Below the pieces are notes generated by a model that saw only the letters and a program-made list of their open reading frames with translations, did not search any database and was not told the origin of the DNA. Made by a program: the position numbers and the translations under genes. This document shows positions 47,712 through 60,131 of a DNA stretch of 64,000 bases, in pieces. The stretch is from Dichotomocladium elegans. Taxonomy: Eukaryota; Mucoromycota; Mucoromycetes; Mucorales; Lichtheimiaceae. The DNA lies in NCBI GenBank assembly GCA_025716815.1, contig JAIXMN010000006.1:806001-870000 (forward strand), given 5' to 3'. Each line of letters opens with the position of its first letter. Positions within the stretch are counted from its first letter, which is position 1.

Positions 47712-49537
47712 CAAAAATAATAATAAAAAACTAACGCCATTTGAGAGGCTCACATGGCCAGAGGGGGGTGGATTCGATCAATCCTCGCTGAGAATACATC
47801 GATAATTGGGGGGGGGGACGTGAAAGGGGCCTAGGCTTATCACGGTGTGTAATACAGAAGAATGAAACACCAATGAATTTGGCTTGCTTTCTCATGCCGG
47901 CACATAGATTCAATCGGCCCCCTTTTCTCTCCCAAACCAGCGACTCACAGACCAACTATACACTGTCCTGGAGACCATGACCTCATAGCCTGGGAATAGC
48001 CCTTCGTACCCGGAAGAACCCTAAACATCTTGCCAACACTAAAAGTAAGTGGGGGGACACTTGTTTCTCTTCCGATTGCGCGAGGTGTGACTTGTCCATA
48101 GCTCATCAACTGGGACTATGTGGGAATATAAAGGAAGCAACATTATTTTGCATGTGCGTATCCGGGAAAAGCTTTTGCTGCTTGCTGTTCAAACGCCCCT
48201 GTCTGGAGCGTAGGGCGGACATGTAATATTTCATCCGCACACGTCATGCTGCTCTGCTTTAGGTCGCTCTTTGCAACGTTGAGGTATTAACTACAGAAAA
48301 TAGTTTACGTCCAAGCTACTAAAAATATTCTCTTCCTCCTGTTTCTTTTGAATGAAGCACAAATATCACGTTATTATGTACTCTGCCGCCTAGCAGCCCC
48401 ACCTCTGCAGCATAAAGCATATCTATCCTTGCCATTTCCCTCCATGAGGGAGAAACGTATAAAAGTCTTTTTCATTTCTTGGTTGACAATTGTAACACAT
48501 TGGGCTCTGTAGATGCATAAATACCGGCTTCAAAGAGGAGCAACAGAAAGACGCATATCGGAATCGAGTCATGGCGGTTTATCTATTGGATTTTTCTCGC
48601 TATTCATCTAGTGGAACTTTTTTGTTCGCGGAATATGAATATAGTTTAGCAGTGGTGTAGCCTATGAAATTGCGCGACATCCCATTATGCCTTGCCATCA
48701 TTGGTGCCAGCCACTGCAGGCTACGTCGTCGTTATCCCTGACATCAAGGGAGGTATTGAAATCACTGCACGCCTCAGAACACATCATTGTCAGCAGCGAG
48801 GGCAGTGTTTCCTTGTGCTTCAATGACTTCCCATTGCATGCTTTGTTAATAGGAAAATTGTCAGCCACCGTGTTCACGCCCCGCAAACAAAGGCTTTCCA
48901 CCTTTGGTGACGATAGAGACGGGAGTAACAATGCAGGAAGATTTACATTGTTTAATACTATACTGTACTGTACTTGGGATGGCGCTTCACTCTTCAGTAA
49001 CATATGCTGGCTATTGATCCAAGTCATATGCTGCTCAACTTGTTGGTTGATGAAGACAGAGACTACTGGTGGAATTTTCTCGCTGGCAAACCTGTCGGCA
49101 GGGGAATGGAATTAAACACTATATGTGCTTTGTTATATCCCAAGAAAATCGCAGTACGAGGACTCATGATTTCCTTGTTGAGCATAAGGTCTATCATCAA
49201 AAATCGCAGGAGAAGTGTTATCATTTGTCAAGTAGCTTCTGTTTTGAAGAGGTGCTTAGGCTGATTGCCAGCGGCATCAGTAGAAGCGGATACTACTGCG
49301 TTGTTTTTGATCCTCGATCCACGCAGCATACCTCTTGCGCCTTATTTACGTAATTTCAGCAATCTCTTCTCTAGGTTGCACATAACCATTGGTAAACATT
49401 GACAAAGAAATGCATAAATAATTGAAAGAATTCATCATCTATCAGCATAAATATAAGTTGTCTGAGGTGCTCTTTCCTTTTTCTTCGAACTCGATGCGTG
49501 TACGTGCATACCTGCCAAACCAACTATTAGATCGATA
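47712..49537. other. intergenic with unrecognised open frames at 48690-49360
   Basis: 47712-48690 shows no coding signal. From 48690 to 49360 three overlapping plus frames are open in turn (48687-49115, 49004-49264, 49069-49353); the last reads HDFLVEHKVYHQKSQEKCYH and SGYYCVVFDPRSTQHTSC, which looks coding. No family is recognised. It sits just upstream of a dead mobile-element ORF and may be part of the same debris. Confidence 0.3.
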
Positions 49538-50930
49538 ATGGCCGAAGGCAAGGTCAGCGTTATCAAGACTTCTTTGAGATCTGTTGGGTGGAAGCAGGAG
49601 TACCAGGAGACGCTGGAAAAGCTGGTGCAGACTGCCCACTTTCTTACCACTCACACATACCGGTTGTCGCGCTGGATCCTCCTCCACGAGCTGGAACGCG
49701 ACCGGGACTTCGATCCCAGCGAGCTCCTTGGTCAAGCATTCTTTTATGAAGTATGCCTCAGTCTGGCCGGAAGAAAGGTCATGCGCGAGAAGGTTAAACC
49801 GTCGACCAAGGCCATTAGGACGCTCATACGGAGACACCTTGAAGATTACACAAAGTCGGCCGACATTGAGCCTGGGCAACACTGCAGCATGTCCCAGGTG
49901 GCGACCTATGTCAGCACTGACAGCATGAAAGCCTAAAAAGTTAATGTCCAGCTGCGGTTTGGAGAGTGTTTCCGGCGCGCTATTAACATTCTGTTGAACG
50001 TACGCCAGCGAAAGGAAGATCTACGCAAGGAAATGGTTAACAAGGATGAACACGGATTCCGCCAGGTCTGTGAGGAGAGAATATGGAGGCCAGCCCACCC
50101 TCGCTGAGTTGTCACCGATCCTCCAGCCGTACAGCGACACTTATGCGTTCGCACAAGATGATATCTATCAATGCCTTCTATGAATTCTACAAATTTTTAG
50201 AGGCAAGAGGGGCAAAGTCAATCCAGTGTTTCCCTCTCCAAACTTCGTGGGTACCGTCCCATACACACATCGACACATGAATCATCTGCCAGCATATATC
50301 AAGGCAGGCATCCACTAAAGCACCATCGATCGAAGAGACATGGGGGAAGGTACTTGACCTCAAGTCCAAGGCATTCAGGGATAGGCATGACAGAAAGTTC
50401 TTAGGACCGGCACAAACGGATGGAGTATCTGTATCAATCATACTCAAGACTCCTGACGCAAAGAGGAACCTTAGAACAATGGATGGATTCTCATCCACGC
50501 GTTCTAAAATAACGCTCTTATGCTCTTCATTAAGAATACGCAAATGACCCCTCGCGTTAGGTTTCTTAAAGATGCTTCCAGGGGTCTTCCTCGTACTGTG
50601 ATGTCCATCTCTGGGCTGAACGAACATGGATTCCTAGCCGCTGATGCACTCAAGGCCTTCTCAAACATCCGTATGGAAAAATGTGACCTCGCCATGGTCA
50701 GTGTGCGCTGTGTAACTGCGCTTGATACCCGCTCCTTTCATCCGAATGTCCGTATCCTTTCGCTTGGGAATGTGAGTCGTAGTAAGATCAGATTAATCTC
50801 TGTAAGATATGCTACGCAGATACTCAGTGCGAGAACAAACGGATTGCAGAGAGTACGCTTGGTTCATCAACGACATGATCTTGGTCATTTTCGTAGAGTA
50901 ATAGGTTGCTCATTCAGAATGTAAAAGTGT
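49538..50930 (+). pseudogene. degraded Fanzor/TnpB-like mobile-element ORF (tentative)
   Basis: ORF 49538-49936 starts MAEGKVSVIKTSLRSVGWKQ and has FLTTHTYRLSRWILLHELER, then continues past a TAA (49934) as NVQLRFGECFRRAINILLNV and RQRKEDLRKEMVNKDEHGF. Later, FLGPAQTDGVSVSIILKTPD appears at ~50390-50450. The order TSLRSV, HTY-x-hydrophobic helix, helix-rich region, then TDGVSVS matches, from memory, large Mucorales ORFs related to Fanzor/TnpB nucleases. The RuvC residues and zinc finger expected further on were not found, and stops are frequent. The family call is a hypothesis; that it is a dead ORF is clear. Confidence 0.4.
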
Positions 50931-51289
50931 ATAAAAGACATCTTTCGGTGGATGCCTGTGACATTTGATTTGTCATCATGCGTATTCTGGTCAAAACGTT
51001 GATTTTGGAAAGTAATGCATGTTTCAAGTTATATACATATGGCACAGATGCGGGCGAGGATCAAACAGATTGACAAGAGCATCTTTTTCCTCATTGAAAG
51101 CATAAAACATTGGGTCATGGCCCTGACCGCCTTGTAAACACTAACGTGTGTAGGAGAAGAATTCCATGCCTGTGAACTCCATCGTCTATGCAGTTTCACC
51201 ACGTGCGATATTTTTCTCACCTCACGTTATCTGGGGTGGATTTATTTCTCTTTTTCCTCATTCTTCTCCTCCCCCATTTCTCGCTCGCA

Positions 51290-51954
51290 ATGGAACGCCA
51301 GATAACCATTGCTATTGATCCTTGTACTGAAGAAACCGCCAAGATTATCGCATGGTCCGCGGATCATTTCCTGCGACCAAACGATCACATTCGTTTGGTG
51401 ACCGTCCTTGTTGTGGACCCCGAACTTGCTGATCATAGTAAGCGACCCGCTTGCGGCGCACTGTCCACCCGCAAGAGATTCTGATAAATACTTTCTTGAA
51501 AAAAGATTATTCTATAACCGTCGATGAAAAAGATATGGAGGCCCTTGAAAAGCAGGTATAAATATAAGAGAGAGAGAGACGCATAAAATCATGAGTTGAA
51601 CAGATACATCATTTGTTAGCTTAAGACCAAATTGGCAGAGGCTTTGTGTCAGATCAAGGAAGTCTTAAAGTCCCAAGGATTCAGCAATGTGTCAACCCAT
51701 GTCCTTGTTTCAGGACCTGTAAATCCATGTCAGGTACTCGTCGATGATTTTCAAAAGAACCCCTCAGCGTGCCTCATCATGGGAAACCGGGATTTGAGTG
51801 GCTGGAAAAAGTAAGTCTAGAGTGTGATATCTATAAAAAACCATTCATCTGACGGAGCAGCGACGACGCATTGTTCTTTCTAAGATTCTTCTTGGGAAGC
51901 TTTAGTGAACAAGTTCAAGCACATATCCATTGTCCTGTCTTGATAGTCAAATAA
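51290..51954 (+). CDS. universal stress protein (UspA-like)
   Basis: Small cytosolic USP-family protein, exons 51290-51437, 51506-51555, 51626-51810 and 51885-51954, 150 residues. The fold is visible as MERQITIAIDPCTEETAKII (beta1), IRLVTVLVVDPELADH (beta2), a middle helix TKLAEALCQIKEVLKSQGF, THVLVSGPVNPCQVLVDDFQ, LIMGNRDLSGWKKFFLGSFS (the G-x-R/N...G-S-x-S nucleotide-loop region) and HIHCPVLIVK at the end. The C-terminal G(2X)G(9X)GS/T-type loop is present in modified form, so ATP binding is plausible but not assured. Single USP domain, normal length. Confidence 0.85.
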
Positions 51955-52020
51955 CAATTTAAAAATGCCAAAGAGAAAGTAGGAATTCGAGTTTTTATTG
52001 ATATGTGCTGGAATAAATTC

Positions 52021-53481
52021 TTATCGCTTCTTCGTGCCGCGAGGCTTGACGTCTTCTTCTCGAACCGCGTGTAAGAAGACCTTGTTCGGATTGGTTGGTA
52101 GCGCAAATTTGTAGCCCTATCAACCGCAAACGGTTAGCTTATCGAGGTGACTTACTACAGAATAAAATATATAGATCCTACCTTAGACCAGTCATAGCTG
52201 ACAGCATAAGCGAAGATGGTGCCATTGCGGTTAAATGTGGTGCATGGGATTTGGCAGTTGACGTTCGAGAATGGCTTCAGGCGCTGCTTGGAATCCTTAT
52301 CCCAGAAGCTGACAGTGCCGTCTGAGCCGGCTGTGGAGAAGGTACCGAAGGTAGGATGGAAGCTTATTGCGTTAACGGAGAAGACATTCTTTGATTCGTC
52401 ACGGTGACACTTGAACGAGAAGTTTTTGCTAGATGGTAATGCCATTAGATCCGCCACTTAATTATCTTTTCCACAACGAATGCTTACGATTGTTCCTTAT
52501 CATCAATGTACTGGATACCAACACGGCCCTCGATGGAGCCAATAGCATAACCCTTGCTATCTGGGAAGCATGCAACAACACGCGTCTGCCATTTTAATGG
52601 CGATGTGATTTGCTATGTAGATCAAAAATTTACATGAGTACACAAAATGCAACCTCGTCCTTCTCATTTATTACCTTGAACACTTGCGTCGGATTATTGA
52701 GGTCAAAGATCGATATGTGCTTCTCAGCACAACCAACTACCATCAGCGGCCCAGATGCATCCATGGTATAGCATCGTTCGGGGAGTTGAACAGTGGCGAT
52801 GGGGTTGGGCTGGCGCAAATCCCAATATTTGACTGTTTTATCCCAACTGCCGGTCGCAAGCACTTGCTGTTGGTCCAGGAATTTGACGCATTTGATCGGC
52901 TCGGCGTGTTGCGCAACCTGAATCGTCTGTCCAGTTGTCACATCATACATCCGCCCCGCTTTATCTGCACCACCTGATATAATTCTGTTGCCATCCTAAA
53001 GTCACAAGTCGTCAGCCGTCTCTCCACGAAAGAACATTTCTCTGGTGCAGAACATCTACCTTGCTCCAGCAAACGTCTAATACAGGTCCTTCATGAGAGT
53101 AGGACGCTTTTGGAACTGTGCTGCCGTTGGATTGTACCTCGTATATTCGCACCTGATAGTAATCTCGCATGTGAGATTCTACGATCCTCCAAGAAAACAA
53201 ACCGCACTATGTTACCTGGTTATCCCACGACGAAATGGCAAGGTAATCTGCCTGTGAAGAAAAGTCCATTGCGGAAATGCCATCCGTTGGCGGCGAAACA
53301 ACCTATAATAATAAATCGATTGATGGTTGAGTTCCTGGTATCGATCGGCTTTGGACAATGCGATGCAGAATATTAAAGAAAGGAAAGGACGCAGGAAGAT
53401 CGTCCTCGCAAAGCATTGAACATGTGTTTTTCATTTGCCAGCATGAGACAAGCTACTTGCCTCAAAGTCTTTAGGATCCAT
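52021..53481 (-). CDS. rae1: mRNA export factor Rae1/Gle2
   Basis: WD40 beta-propeller that binds the nuclear-pore GLEBS motif and acts in mRNA export and spindle checkpoint. Seven exons: 53481-53461, 53302-53216, 53152-53060, 52995-52675, 52612-52488, 52428-52182 and 52116-52021; lengths sum to 990 nt (329 residues), all phases matching. Signatures: [20 protein letters not shown] then [109 protein letters not shown] with [10 protein letters not shown], and a basic tail. Strong match to S. pombe rae1 throughout. The first intron uses a GC donor (GAG|GCAAGT). Intact. Confidence 0.95.
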
Positions 53482-54064
53482 TTTAATCTGATAACTATTC
53501 CCGCCTTGGTTCAATGAAACGGAGAGAGAGGGAGAGAGAAAGGGAGTCGCGTCGGGGCAGAGCAAAGCGTCCGTTTAGCGTTTTTTAAACACTCGCCAGA
53601 TTTTTGATATCGGAGTTTTCGGCCAGCCCTAGAAAAAAAAAGAGTGTGTGTGTGCGTGCGTGTCGCAGCAACTCCATCCTTCCCCAAGCAACCCTTCTGA
53701 CAGAGCAGCATGAACCTTCTGTACGCTAAATGTACCTTTATCTCATGTATCCTCAGTGGGTCTATGTTCTCACATTATTGCTAATCCTATTCTATAGAGA
53801 ATCGGTCCGTGTTTTCCAGTCATGATAAATGATGTCTGAAAGAGAAAAAGGATGTGTGTGCGCGTGAGACACATCACATGAGTCCTCGCACAGTCTGAGC
53901 AATGTCGTATTCGGAAAAGATCTTACTATGCAACAGCGAGTAATTGCGTTGCCGACATATATCCGTACTAACACCTCTGTGCATCGAATCATAGACACCC
54001 GGAGCACAAGCACGGGAAATACAAGAAATTGCTTCAGATGTTGTTGTACTATATTTTGCGACAT

Positions 54065-54840
54065 TTAAAGGCCCTTATTAGACGGGCCCAGGTATGGAGC
54101 ATTGCGCTGGCAATCTCGTGATCTGTACGCTTGGTTTCCCCAGATTTCCGGTGCCACCGATGATGCTGCGGCTTCTGCTGCTGCTGCGGTGGTGGCATAG
54201 GAAGAACATGCAGCCAAATAAATTGCTGTAGACACTTGAGATATTAGCAGTGACATATAATGAACATTTTACTAGTCTGTAGCTCCTTGGCATGGGGCAG
54301 CATGTTGATATGCAGAAATTTCATAAACGATGCTTGCTTTGAGGTAATATTATTATTCAGTAATACTTCATTTCCACCACCCCAAGAAGCGATTTGGTTA
54401 TGTAAACAAAAAAGGTTCACTTTACTTAGTGCCAATCCCCTTAGTTGCATAGGATTTGGATAACGCACAGGGAACACTATATCGGATGGAAGGAAAATGA
54501 GCAGTGAAACCGGAGTCAGAGTTATATTGTTATTGCTGATACTAAAGCCGGATCCATGTCGGCAAGATATGTCGGTGCGAAAGAACAGGCTGATATGTTT
54601 CTGGGAGACATAAATTAGACGAGTGATAGTAAATATGAGGCTATGGATGCACATGTATATAAGAACAAAAGATAGCGTGTGCGCAGGTACCTGAGCGATT
54701 GATGCTGTATACATGCCATGACATTCCTTCTTGGCGTTTTCTGCTTTGATGCTAGCAGGTGGCCTTGCCTTAATATCCCCATTTAATTCATGTCTATGTC
54801 GGCGGCAGATAACAACGACACGGGAAAAGGTTGATAGCAT
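54065..54840 (-). other. possible minus-strand hypothetical ORFs
   Basis: ATG at 54256 opens a 63-residue frame (SLLISQVSTAIYLAACSSYA, then Ala-rich, then EIWGNQAYRSRDCQRNAPYL) ending at 54065, a hydrophobic-start mini-protein. A 198-codon frame lies just upstream (54840-54244). The two might be exons of one gene, but I found no convincing join or family. Confidence 0.2.
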
Positions 54841-55497
54841 TTATAATCAGGTGGAGTGGCAACTAGGCGATTTCTCGAAGCATTACTGTTTATTTCTAAA
54901 AGAAAAGTGGGCATTCACGCATTTCCCGTAAGAATTTGCTAGCATTGTGGCTGGACAATGCAGCCAGTATTGCTAAGGAGAGCATCACGAGCTACTGCTA
55001 ATAGGAGACGTGCGGGGTAACAACCATGCACTGCATTGTCTGGGTCCTGATCAGTCAGCTATCATTTGGAAAATAGTATAGAATAATACAGTGCGTTCCT
55101 GTTTTTTTTTTTCAACCGATCCTATGGGCTGCATGAAGGTCCCCGTACGAACGAGACTACTTGAAAATCTAGTGATCAAACAAATGAGAAACCACAAAGG
55201 AGAAGTCGAGAGCAGGTCATTTAATACGCATAATAATGTGAAGCTCAGGGAATCCATAGGCATATATAACAACGATGCGATATTATGGCAACCAAACCTT
55301 CCTGGGCGGCTCTGTTTTTGTGAGTAATGAAGATATGATCTGACGAAGAATCGTGCCTCGATCACAATATGGCTATCAGGAGATTTTCTGGTATCTCTCT
55401 CTCTCAAAAGTTTTATATGGACAGAATTTTAGTCTTCTCTTTTCTCGCGCATTAGTAGAATATCCATCTATGCCGATGGAGAAGGGGTAGCTCCTGG

Positions 55498-55821
55498 TTG
55501 TTTCAGCAGCTTGGAATTGGGAATATTTCTGACCATCAACCGCTAAACTTCCTCGCTGTCACATCTGGCGCTCCCCTCGATTGTTTTAATGTACTCGGAT
55601 CTACAATGTCCGCCCCGGCAGAGACGAGGGAAACAAGCTTCAACACATCCATCGGTTTCCCTCCCTGCACCCCTGCGGATTCGCATTGGACTGAAACCTG
55701 TGTTTTCTTTCTGCATTCAAAGTTTTGTAAGCATGTAGCACTCGCTACTCCTCTTCTGCAAGATTCCAAGGTATGTCGCCGTACCTCCGCTGCTACGGAA
55801 CGCAAATTGCCACCTGGATAG
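55498..55821 (+). pseudogene. possible SWIM-type zinc-finger transposase scrap
   Basis: Reads SHWTETCVFFLHSKFCKHVA, reminiscent of the C-x-C...C-K-H SWIM finger of MULE-type transposases, but the second Cys of CxC is missing and no DDE region is nearby. Weak. Confidence 0.15.
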
Positions 55822-58183
55822 CCGTCCAAAAAGTCGCTGTCCCATTACCGGAAGAAATCGTACCAATACAATTTGACGAAACACTACTCTCTGTCCACCC
55901 ACAAAGGCGGTATTCTATTCAAAATTAAGAAACATATGGACGTGCGCTGGGCTTTTTTTTTTTCGTTACCTGCACGGCGGAGATCAAAAGCGGTTCCTGG
56001 AAAAACTCCTATTCCATTAAACGAAATCCATAGTTTTGTAGGGGCAAGCCAACGTGCGTTATAGCAATCGATAGAATGTCTGTGGGTTGAGAGAGCAGAA
56101 TATTAGCGCTTTGATTTTCCATGAACTATTTTTTTTATCTACGGGGTAGTGGATGTTCTCCATCTGATTACGCTAGTGCCTCTTTGCCCATCTTTGATCG
56201 ATGCAACAGCGAAATATGGTAGTACAAGGATAAAAGCGCTTGCTAGTATCGCTTTGGATGAATGTAGAGAAATATCATCAGCATACGCATGTGTCTGGCA
56301 AAAATAAGACAACAGCCTGCACGTTCGGGTTGCTACACACATATCAGGAGAGACAGAGTAACAGACTACTTTCCAGGGAGGAAGGGTAAATGCTGCAGTA
56401 TAACATATGAAGAGAAGAAACGGAAGTGATCCAGACGCAAATCATCAGGTAGAGAGAGGAATCTCTGATATGCTCTGATTTCTTACTACCACTCCTTTTT
56501 TTTGCACTTCCCATAAGACAAATAAACAAAGAATTAGCTATAGTATTAAGTGCCCAACTGGCGAAGTTTGTGGAAAATGGTAATGATCTGCTCTCAAGTA
56601 TAGCACCTCGGCAAGCAATGTGCGTGTGCCGTATGGGTGATCTTGGTACTATTTCCTTTTTCACCCAAAAAGTTATTCTACGCATGTAGTTCGCGCGAAA
56701 TACTCTGTACAAAACTTTACAGCGCCGAAGAATAAGAAGAAAAGGGGGAGAGAAAAAGACGAGATGCGTGACGAGAAAGCACACTGGGAAAAAAAGATCA
56801 TGGTTTTGCTTCCCTTTCACACGTCACAGCACTATATCAACCGCTTTGCACATATATTCATCTACCCAGTCATCACTAGTTCATTTATTTTATAGAGACA
56901 TTGTGTCTACGGTGCAGAAGTGGAATTGATCTAGGATCACCGGGTCGAGCTAGTCGTGATACAAACTGACATTTTGGAAAATGTGGTGGTACAAGCAAAC
57001 GTGTGATCGGCCAGAGGAGCGGTTCTGACATCTCATCTCAAAGAATCATAACCGTAATGACAATCAAAACTGGAGAGAGGCCTGTTGATCTTTCCCATAT
57101 CTTGTAGCAAAAAAAAATCTCTGGCGTTCGTACAAGGATCCGTACACTGTAAAAGGTTAAAGTTTGTTATTATGATAGAATAAAACAAAGGGATGGAAGA
57201 CATGGCATGATCTTAGTGTCCTATCAAAAATCCTGCTGCAAATTACAACCCTAGTGGTATTCTAAAGCGTAGACGCTCATTACTTATTCCACAGCCCCGC
57301 CTCCCCTCTTCCAGAGCAGGATGCAAGTTTCCTTTCTAACGGCTGTCATATTGATGATTGTTGAGCGAGGAATCAGTGAAAGGAGAATTCCGTTCTTTAG
57401 TGTGATAAGCGGTTTTGTCAACAGAAGGTAGAGTTTCTGATTAGGGATTCATATCTTCACCTATCGCCTGATCGCACTGCCGCAGAGGCTGAGTGGATTT
57501 TTCCTATTTTTCATTTCATTTTGATTCACCCTGGCATCTGGCCTTTCGAAACAGTCCACTCCATCCTAGTTCTTTCATTCTGTATATCACAACACAACTT
57601 TGTGACACACAAGGCATCTTGGTCCAAGTACAAACCTCATCTGGTCGGCGATAATTGGAAGGAATACTTATTCAACCACCGGATAGTCAACGCACACGAC
57701 ATTAAATGATTAGCATAAGGTAGTGGAACCACATGGAGATCGGAAGGATTGTAATGTCAGTGCTCAATTCCATACGTTTCTCATGGCAATGCTTTAATTA
57801 AGTGGAACAAAATGATCTGTCAATCCTTCATATCATGCTACGTTTGCACGTTTATATCGAGAAGCGTCTACAGTGCAGCTTTCTACGCAATTGCCTACAT
57901 GTTGCCAGATAAACAAATGCACGGACTTGTGACCTAATCTCAGCAATACAGCGGACGAGATCAAACCGCTGCTGCGCGTGATCCAATCGAATAGGGAAAA
58001 AACGAGAGGCGCACGGAGCTTAGCATCGTTCCGTCTGTAACAGCCTATCGGTAATTTAATTCTATTGTATGCTGGATTGGGGTTTACAAAGACTTAACTG
58101 AAGAAGAAGCGATCTGCAGCAAGTTAACTCACTTTTGGAAAGTGCACATTCGCCGAGAGGGCTTCACCCCCCTAATCTTCGGT

Positions 58184-58191
58184 TATAAATA
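58184..58191 (+). promoter_or_regulatory. TATA box of the bHLH gene
   Basis: TATAAATA 174 bp before the ATG at 58358, followed by a long pyrimidine tract (58208-58312), a common fungal core-promoter layout. Confidence 0.5.
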
Positions 58192-58357
58192 CTGGCCTGA
58201 GTAAGTAAATTTCCTTTCTCTTTCTTTTTCAAAGCCGCAAAACGTTACTTCTCTCTTCTTTCTCTCTCTTTCTTTCTTTTCTCTCGCAAAGCTAATAGAA
58301 TCTTTCCCGCTTCATCTTTACCATCCAAAGCATTTTTATTGATATCCTTCTGTGACC

Positions 58358-60131
58358 ATGTCTTCCCATAAGCTTGAAACTATGAGCTCTGCACGATCTG
58401 TCCGAAATGAAGCCACCAATTTTCTCAATACATTCTCACCGGCCCAAATACAATATGGTATTTGGAAGTACACATTTTTCAGGGACCTTTCAATGCTCAC
58501 ACCATCACACTAGGAACTATCTTTTCCTCCTCCAATATGGATCACTCCCTGGACGAGAGGTATGTATAATGGAACAACTGAGCCTTGGGGAGCGGATAAT
58601 ATGTGTCTGATAAAACAATGGGGTTTCCGGTGAGATAATAACAATATTTCCAATTCGGTCAATCTATTGATGTTAGTGGGCTTAATGATCTGGCCCATAT
58701 GGATAAGAGATCTGCCCACAACGCTCTTGAGCGTCAACGCCGCGAAACTCTCAACACAAAGTTCCAGCAACTTGCACATGCCTTGCCCTCCTTGCAATCG
58801 GTGCGACGACCCAGCAAAACCGTTATTGTTGCAAAGTCGCTCGAGTTTGGTAAGATTCCAATCAATTTCTCTCTTGTCGCCTTCATGCGCTGAAGTCCGA
58901 AACAGTCAACCTCTCCATCGATCAGGAGACTAAATTCAAGAAGAAGATCGATTACCTTCGTCAAGAGAACGACCGACTTCGGGATGAGGCCCTGCTACGT
59001 GCAAAGCAACAAGGTCGCAAAATATCCATAAAGACGACAAAAGGGACTGCCGCCGTTACCTCATCGACTCCCACATCGTGTTCCATATCTTTTGTAAATC
59101 CACTCGACTTGACTCCTAACAAGCCGGTGATGAAGATAGAGCAGATAAAAGAAGAGACAAAAGCCACGTCACCGACCTCCATATCCCAAAATCCCTCATC
59201 CTCCGCAGACATCACCACTCCCGATGCGTCGGCAACAACGACGCCCGCAAAGTCTAATTTATCGACTTCAGCGTGTATTTCGAAAAAACTACCGTCATCT
59301 ACTTCGCTTGACTCAGCACACACATCTTCCACCGCTTCTTCGACACCTAGTGCAAATACAAGTGTCAAGCGACGCAAAAGTGGACATGAAAACAGCATCG
59401 TCTCAACGAAGAAGCGCAGCCGGCGCCCAACCCCCTCACCTGCTACGACCATAGCAACTGTGGATGGTTTCAGTAATGACAATATCAATAACAGCCTATT
59501 TACCGGCTACGCCTCGTCTACCTCTATGGCCCATCTCCCACCCGGGGCTCATGCGCTTGTTCTCCCCGATCAAGAACTATACCAGCAGGGCCTGGCCTCT
59601 CCATTCGTTAACCACCATCCAACCATTGGCAGCTGCTACTATCCGCCTCCATACCCTACCCCAGCTTTGATGACTCCTCAACAATCCCCTCTTACCCCAG
59701 TACCGCATCATTATCCTCATCATCAGCACATTAGCACCGCTGCGGCACAACCACAACCCCCATCAGCAGTGGCGGCGGCGGCCGCGATGGCAGCAGCGAC
59801 GACATCAACGGCAACAACAGCGATAGCAACAGGAGCGATGGGTGCTCAGCAACAACACCATTTAGTAGCTCCGTTTCCTACTACGATGCTCATAAATGAT
59901 GACGGAGCCATGATACCCCCGTTCCAATCATCTGTGCTGGACATGACGACTTATAATACACCCACAGCCACGGCTTCTCCCGCTTCGTATATACCAAATT
60001 CAGTTTATCACCCTGTGATATATCCTCCACCCTATCCTCAGCCTGACCAGTCGGCCATGGGTACGTACAGCAATGATAACCGCGCCGCAAAGGGGTATTA
60101 CTCATTACTTATTGTAATACTTGGGCAATAG
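58358..60131 (+). CDS. bHLH transcription factor
   Basis: Nuclear DNA-binding regulator. A short N-terminus (EATNFLNTFSPAQIQY) leads to the bHLH at ~58699-58850: DKRSAHNALERQRRETLNTK, whose basic region H..A..E..RR fits E-box binding, followed by FQQLAHALPSLQSVRRPSKT and VIVAKSLEF. After an intron (58851 to ~58892) comes a zipper-like helix, KFKKKIDYLRQENDRLRDEA, then a long Ser/Thr/Pro region with a basic KRRKSG...KKRSRR stretch, Tyr/Pro-rich segments (CYYPPPYPTPALMTP) and poly-Ala. The first junction (58452-58483) is unresolved: GT and AG are only 30 bp apart, so the N-terminal exon structure needs RNA data. Target genes unknown. Confidence 0.82.

Larger units (their letters stand above)
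53482..58180. other. 4.7 kb gene-poor region
   Basis: No gene can be supported with confidence. Weak candidates are listed separately at 54065-54840 and 55498-55821. Several minus frames at 56140-56820 are open but hydrophobic by base composition only. Confidence 0.4.

Noticed and set aside
55498..56064. Possible MULE transposase
   Set aside because: The finger lacks a cysteine and no DDE region is present; kept only as a very weak pseudogene entry.
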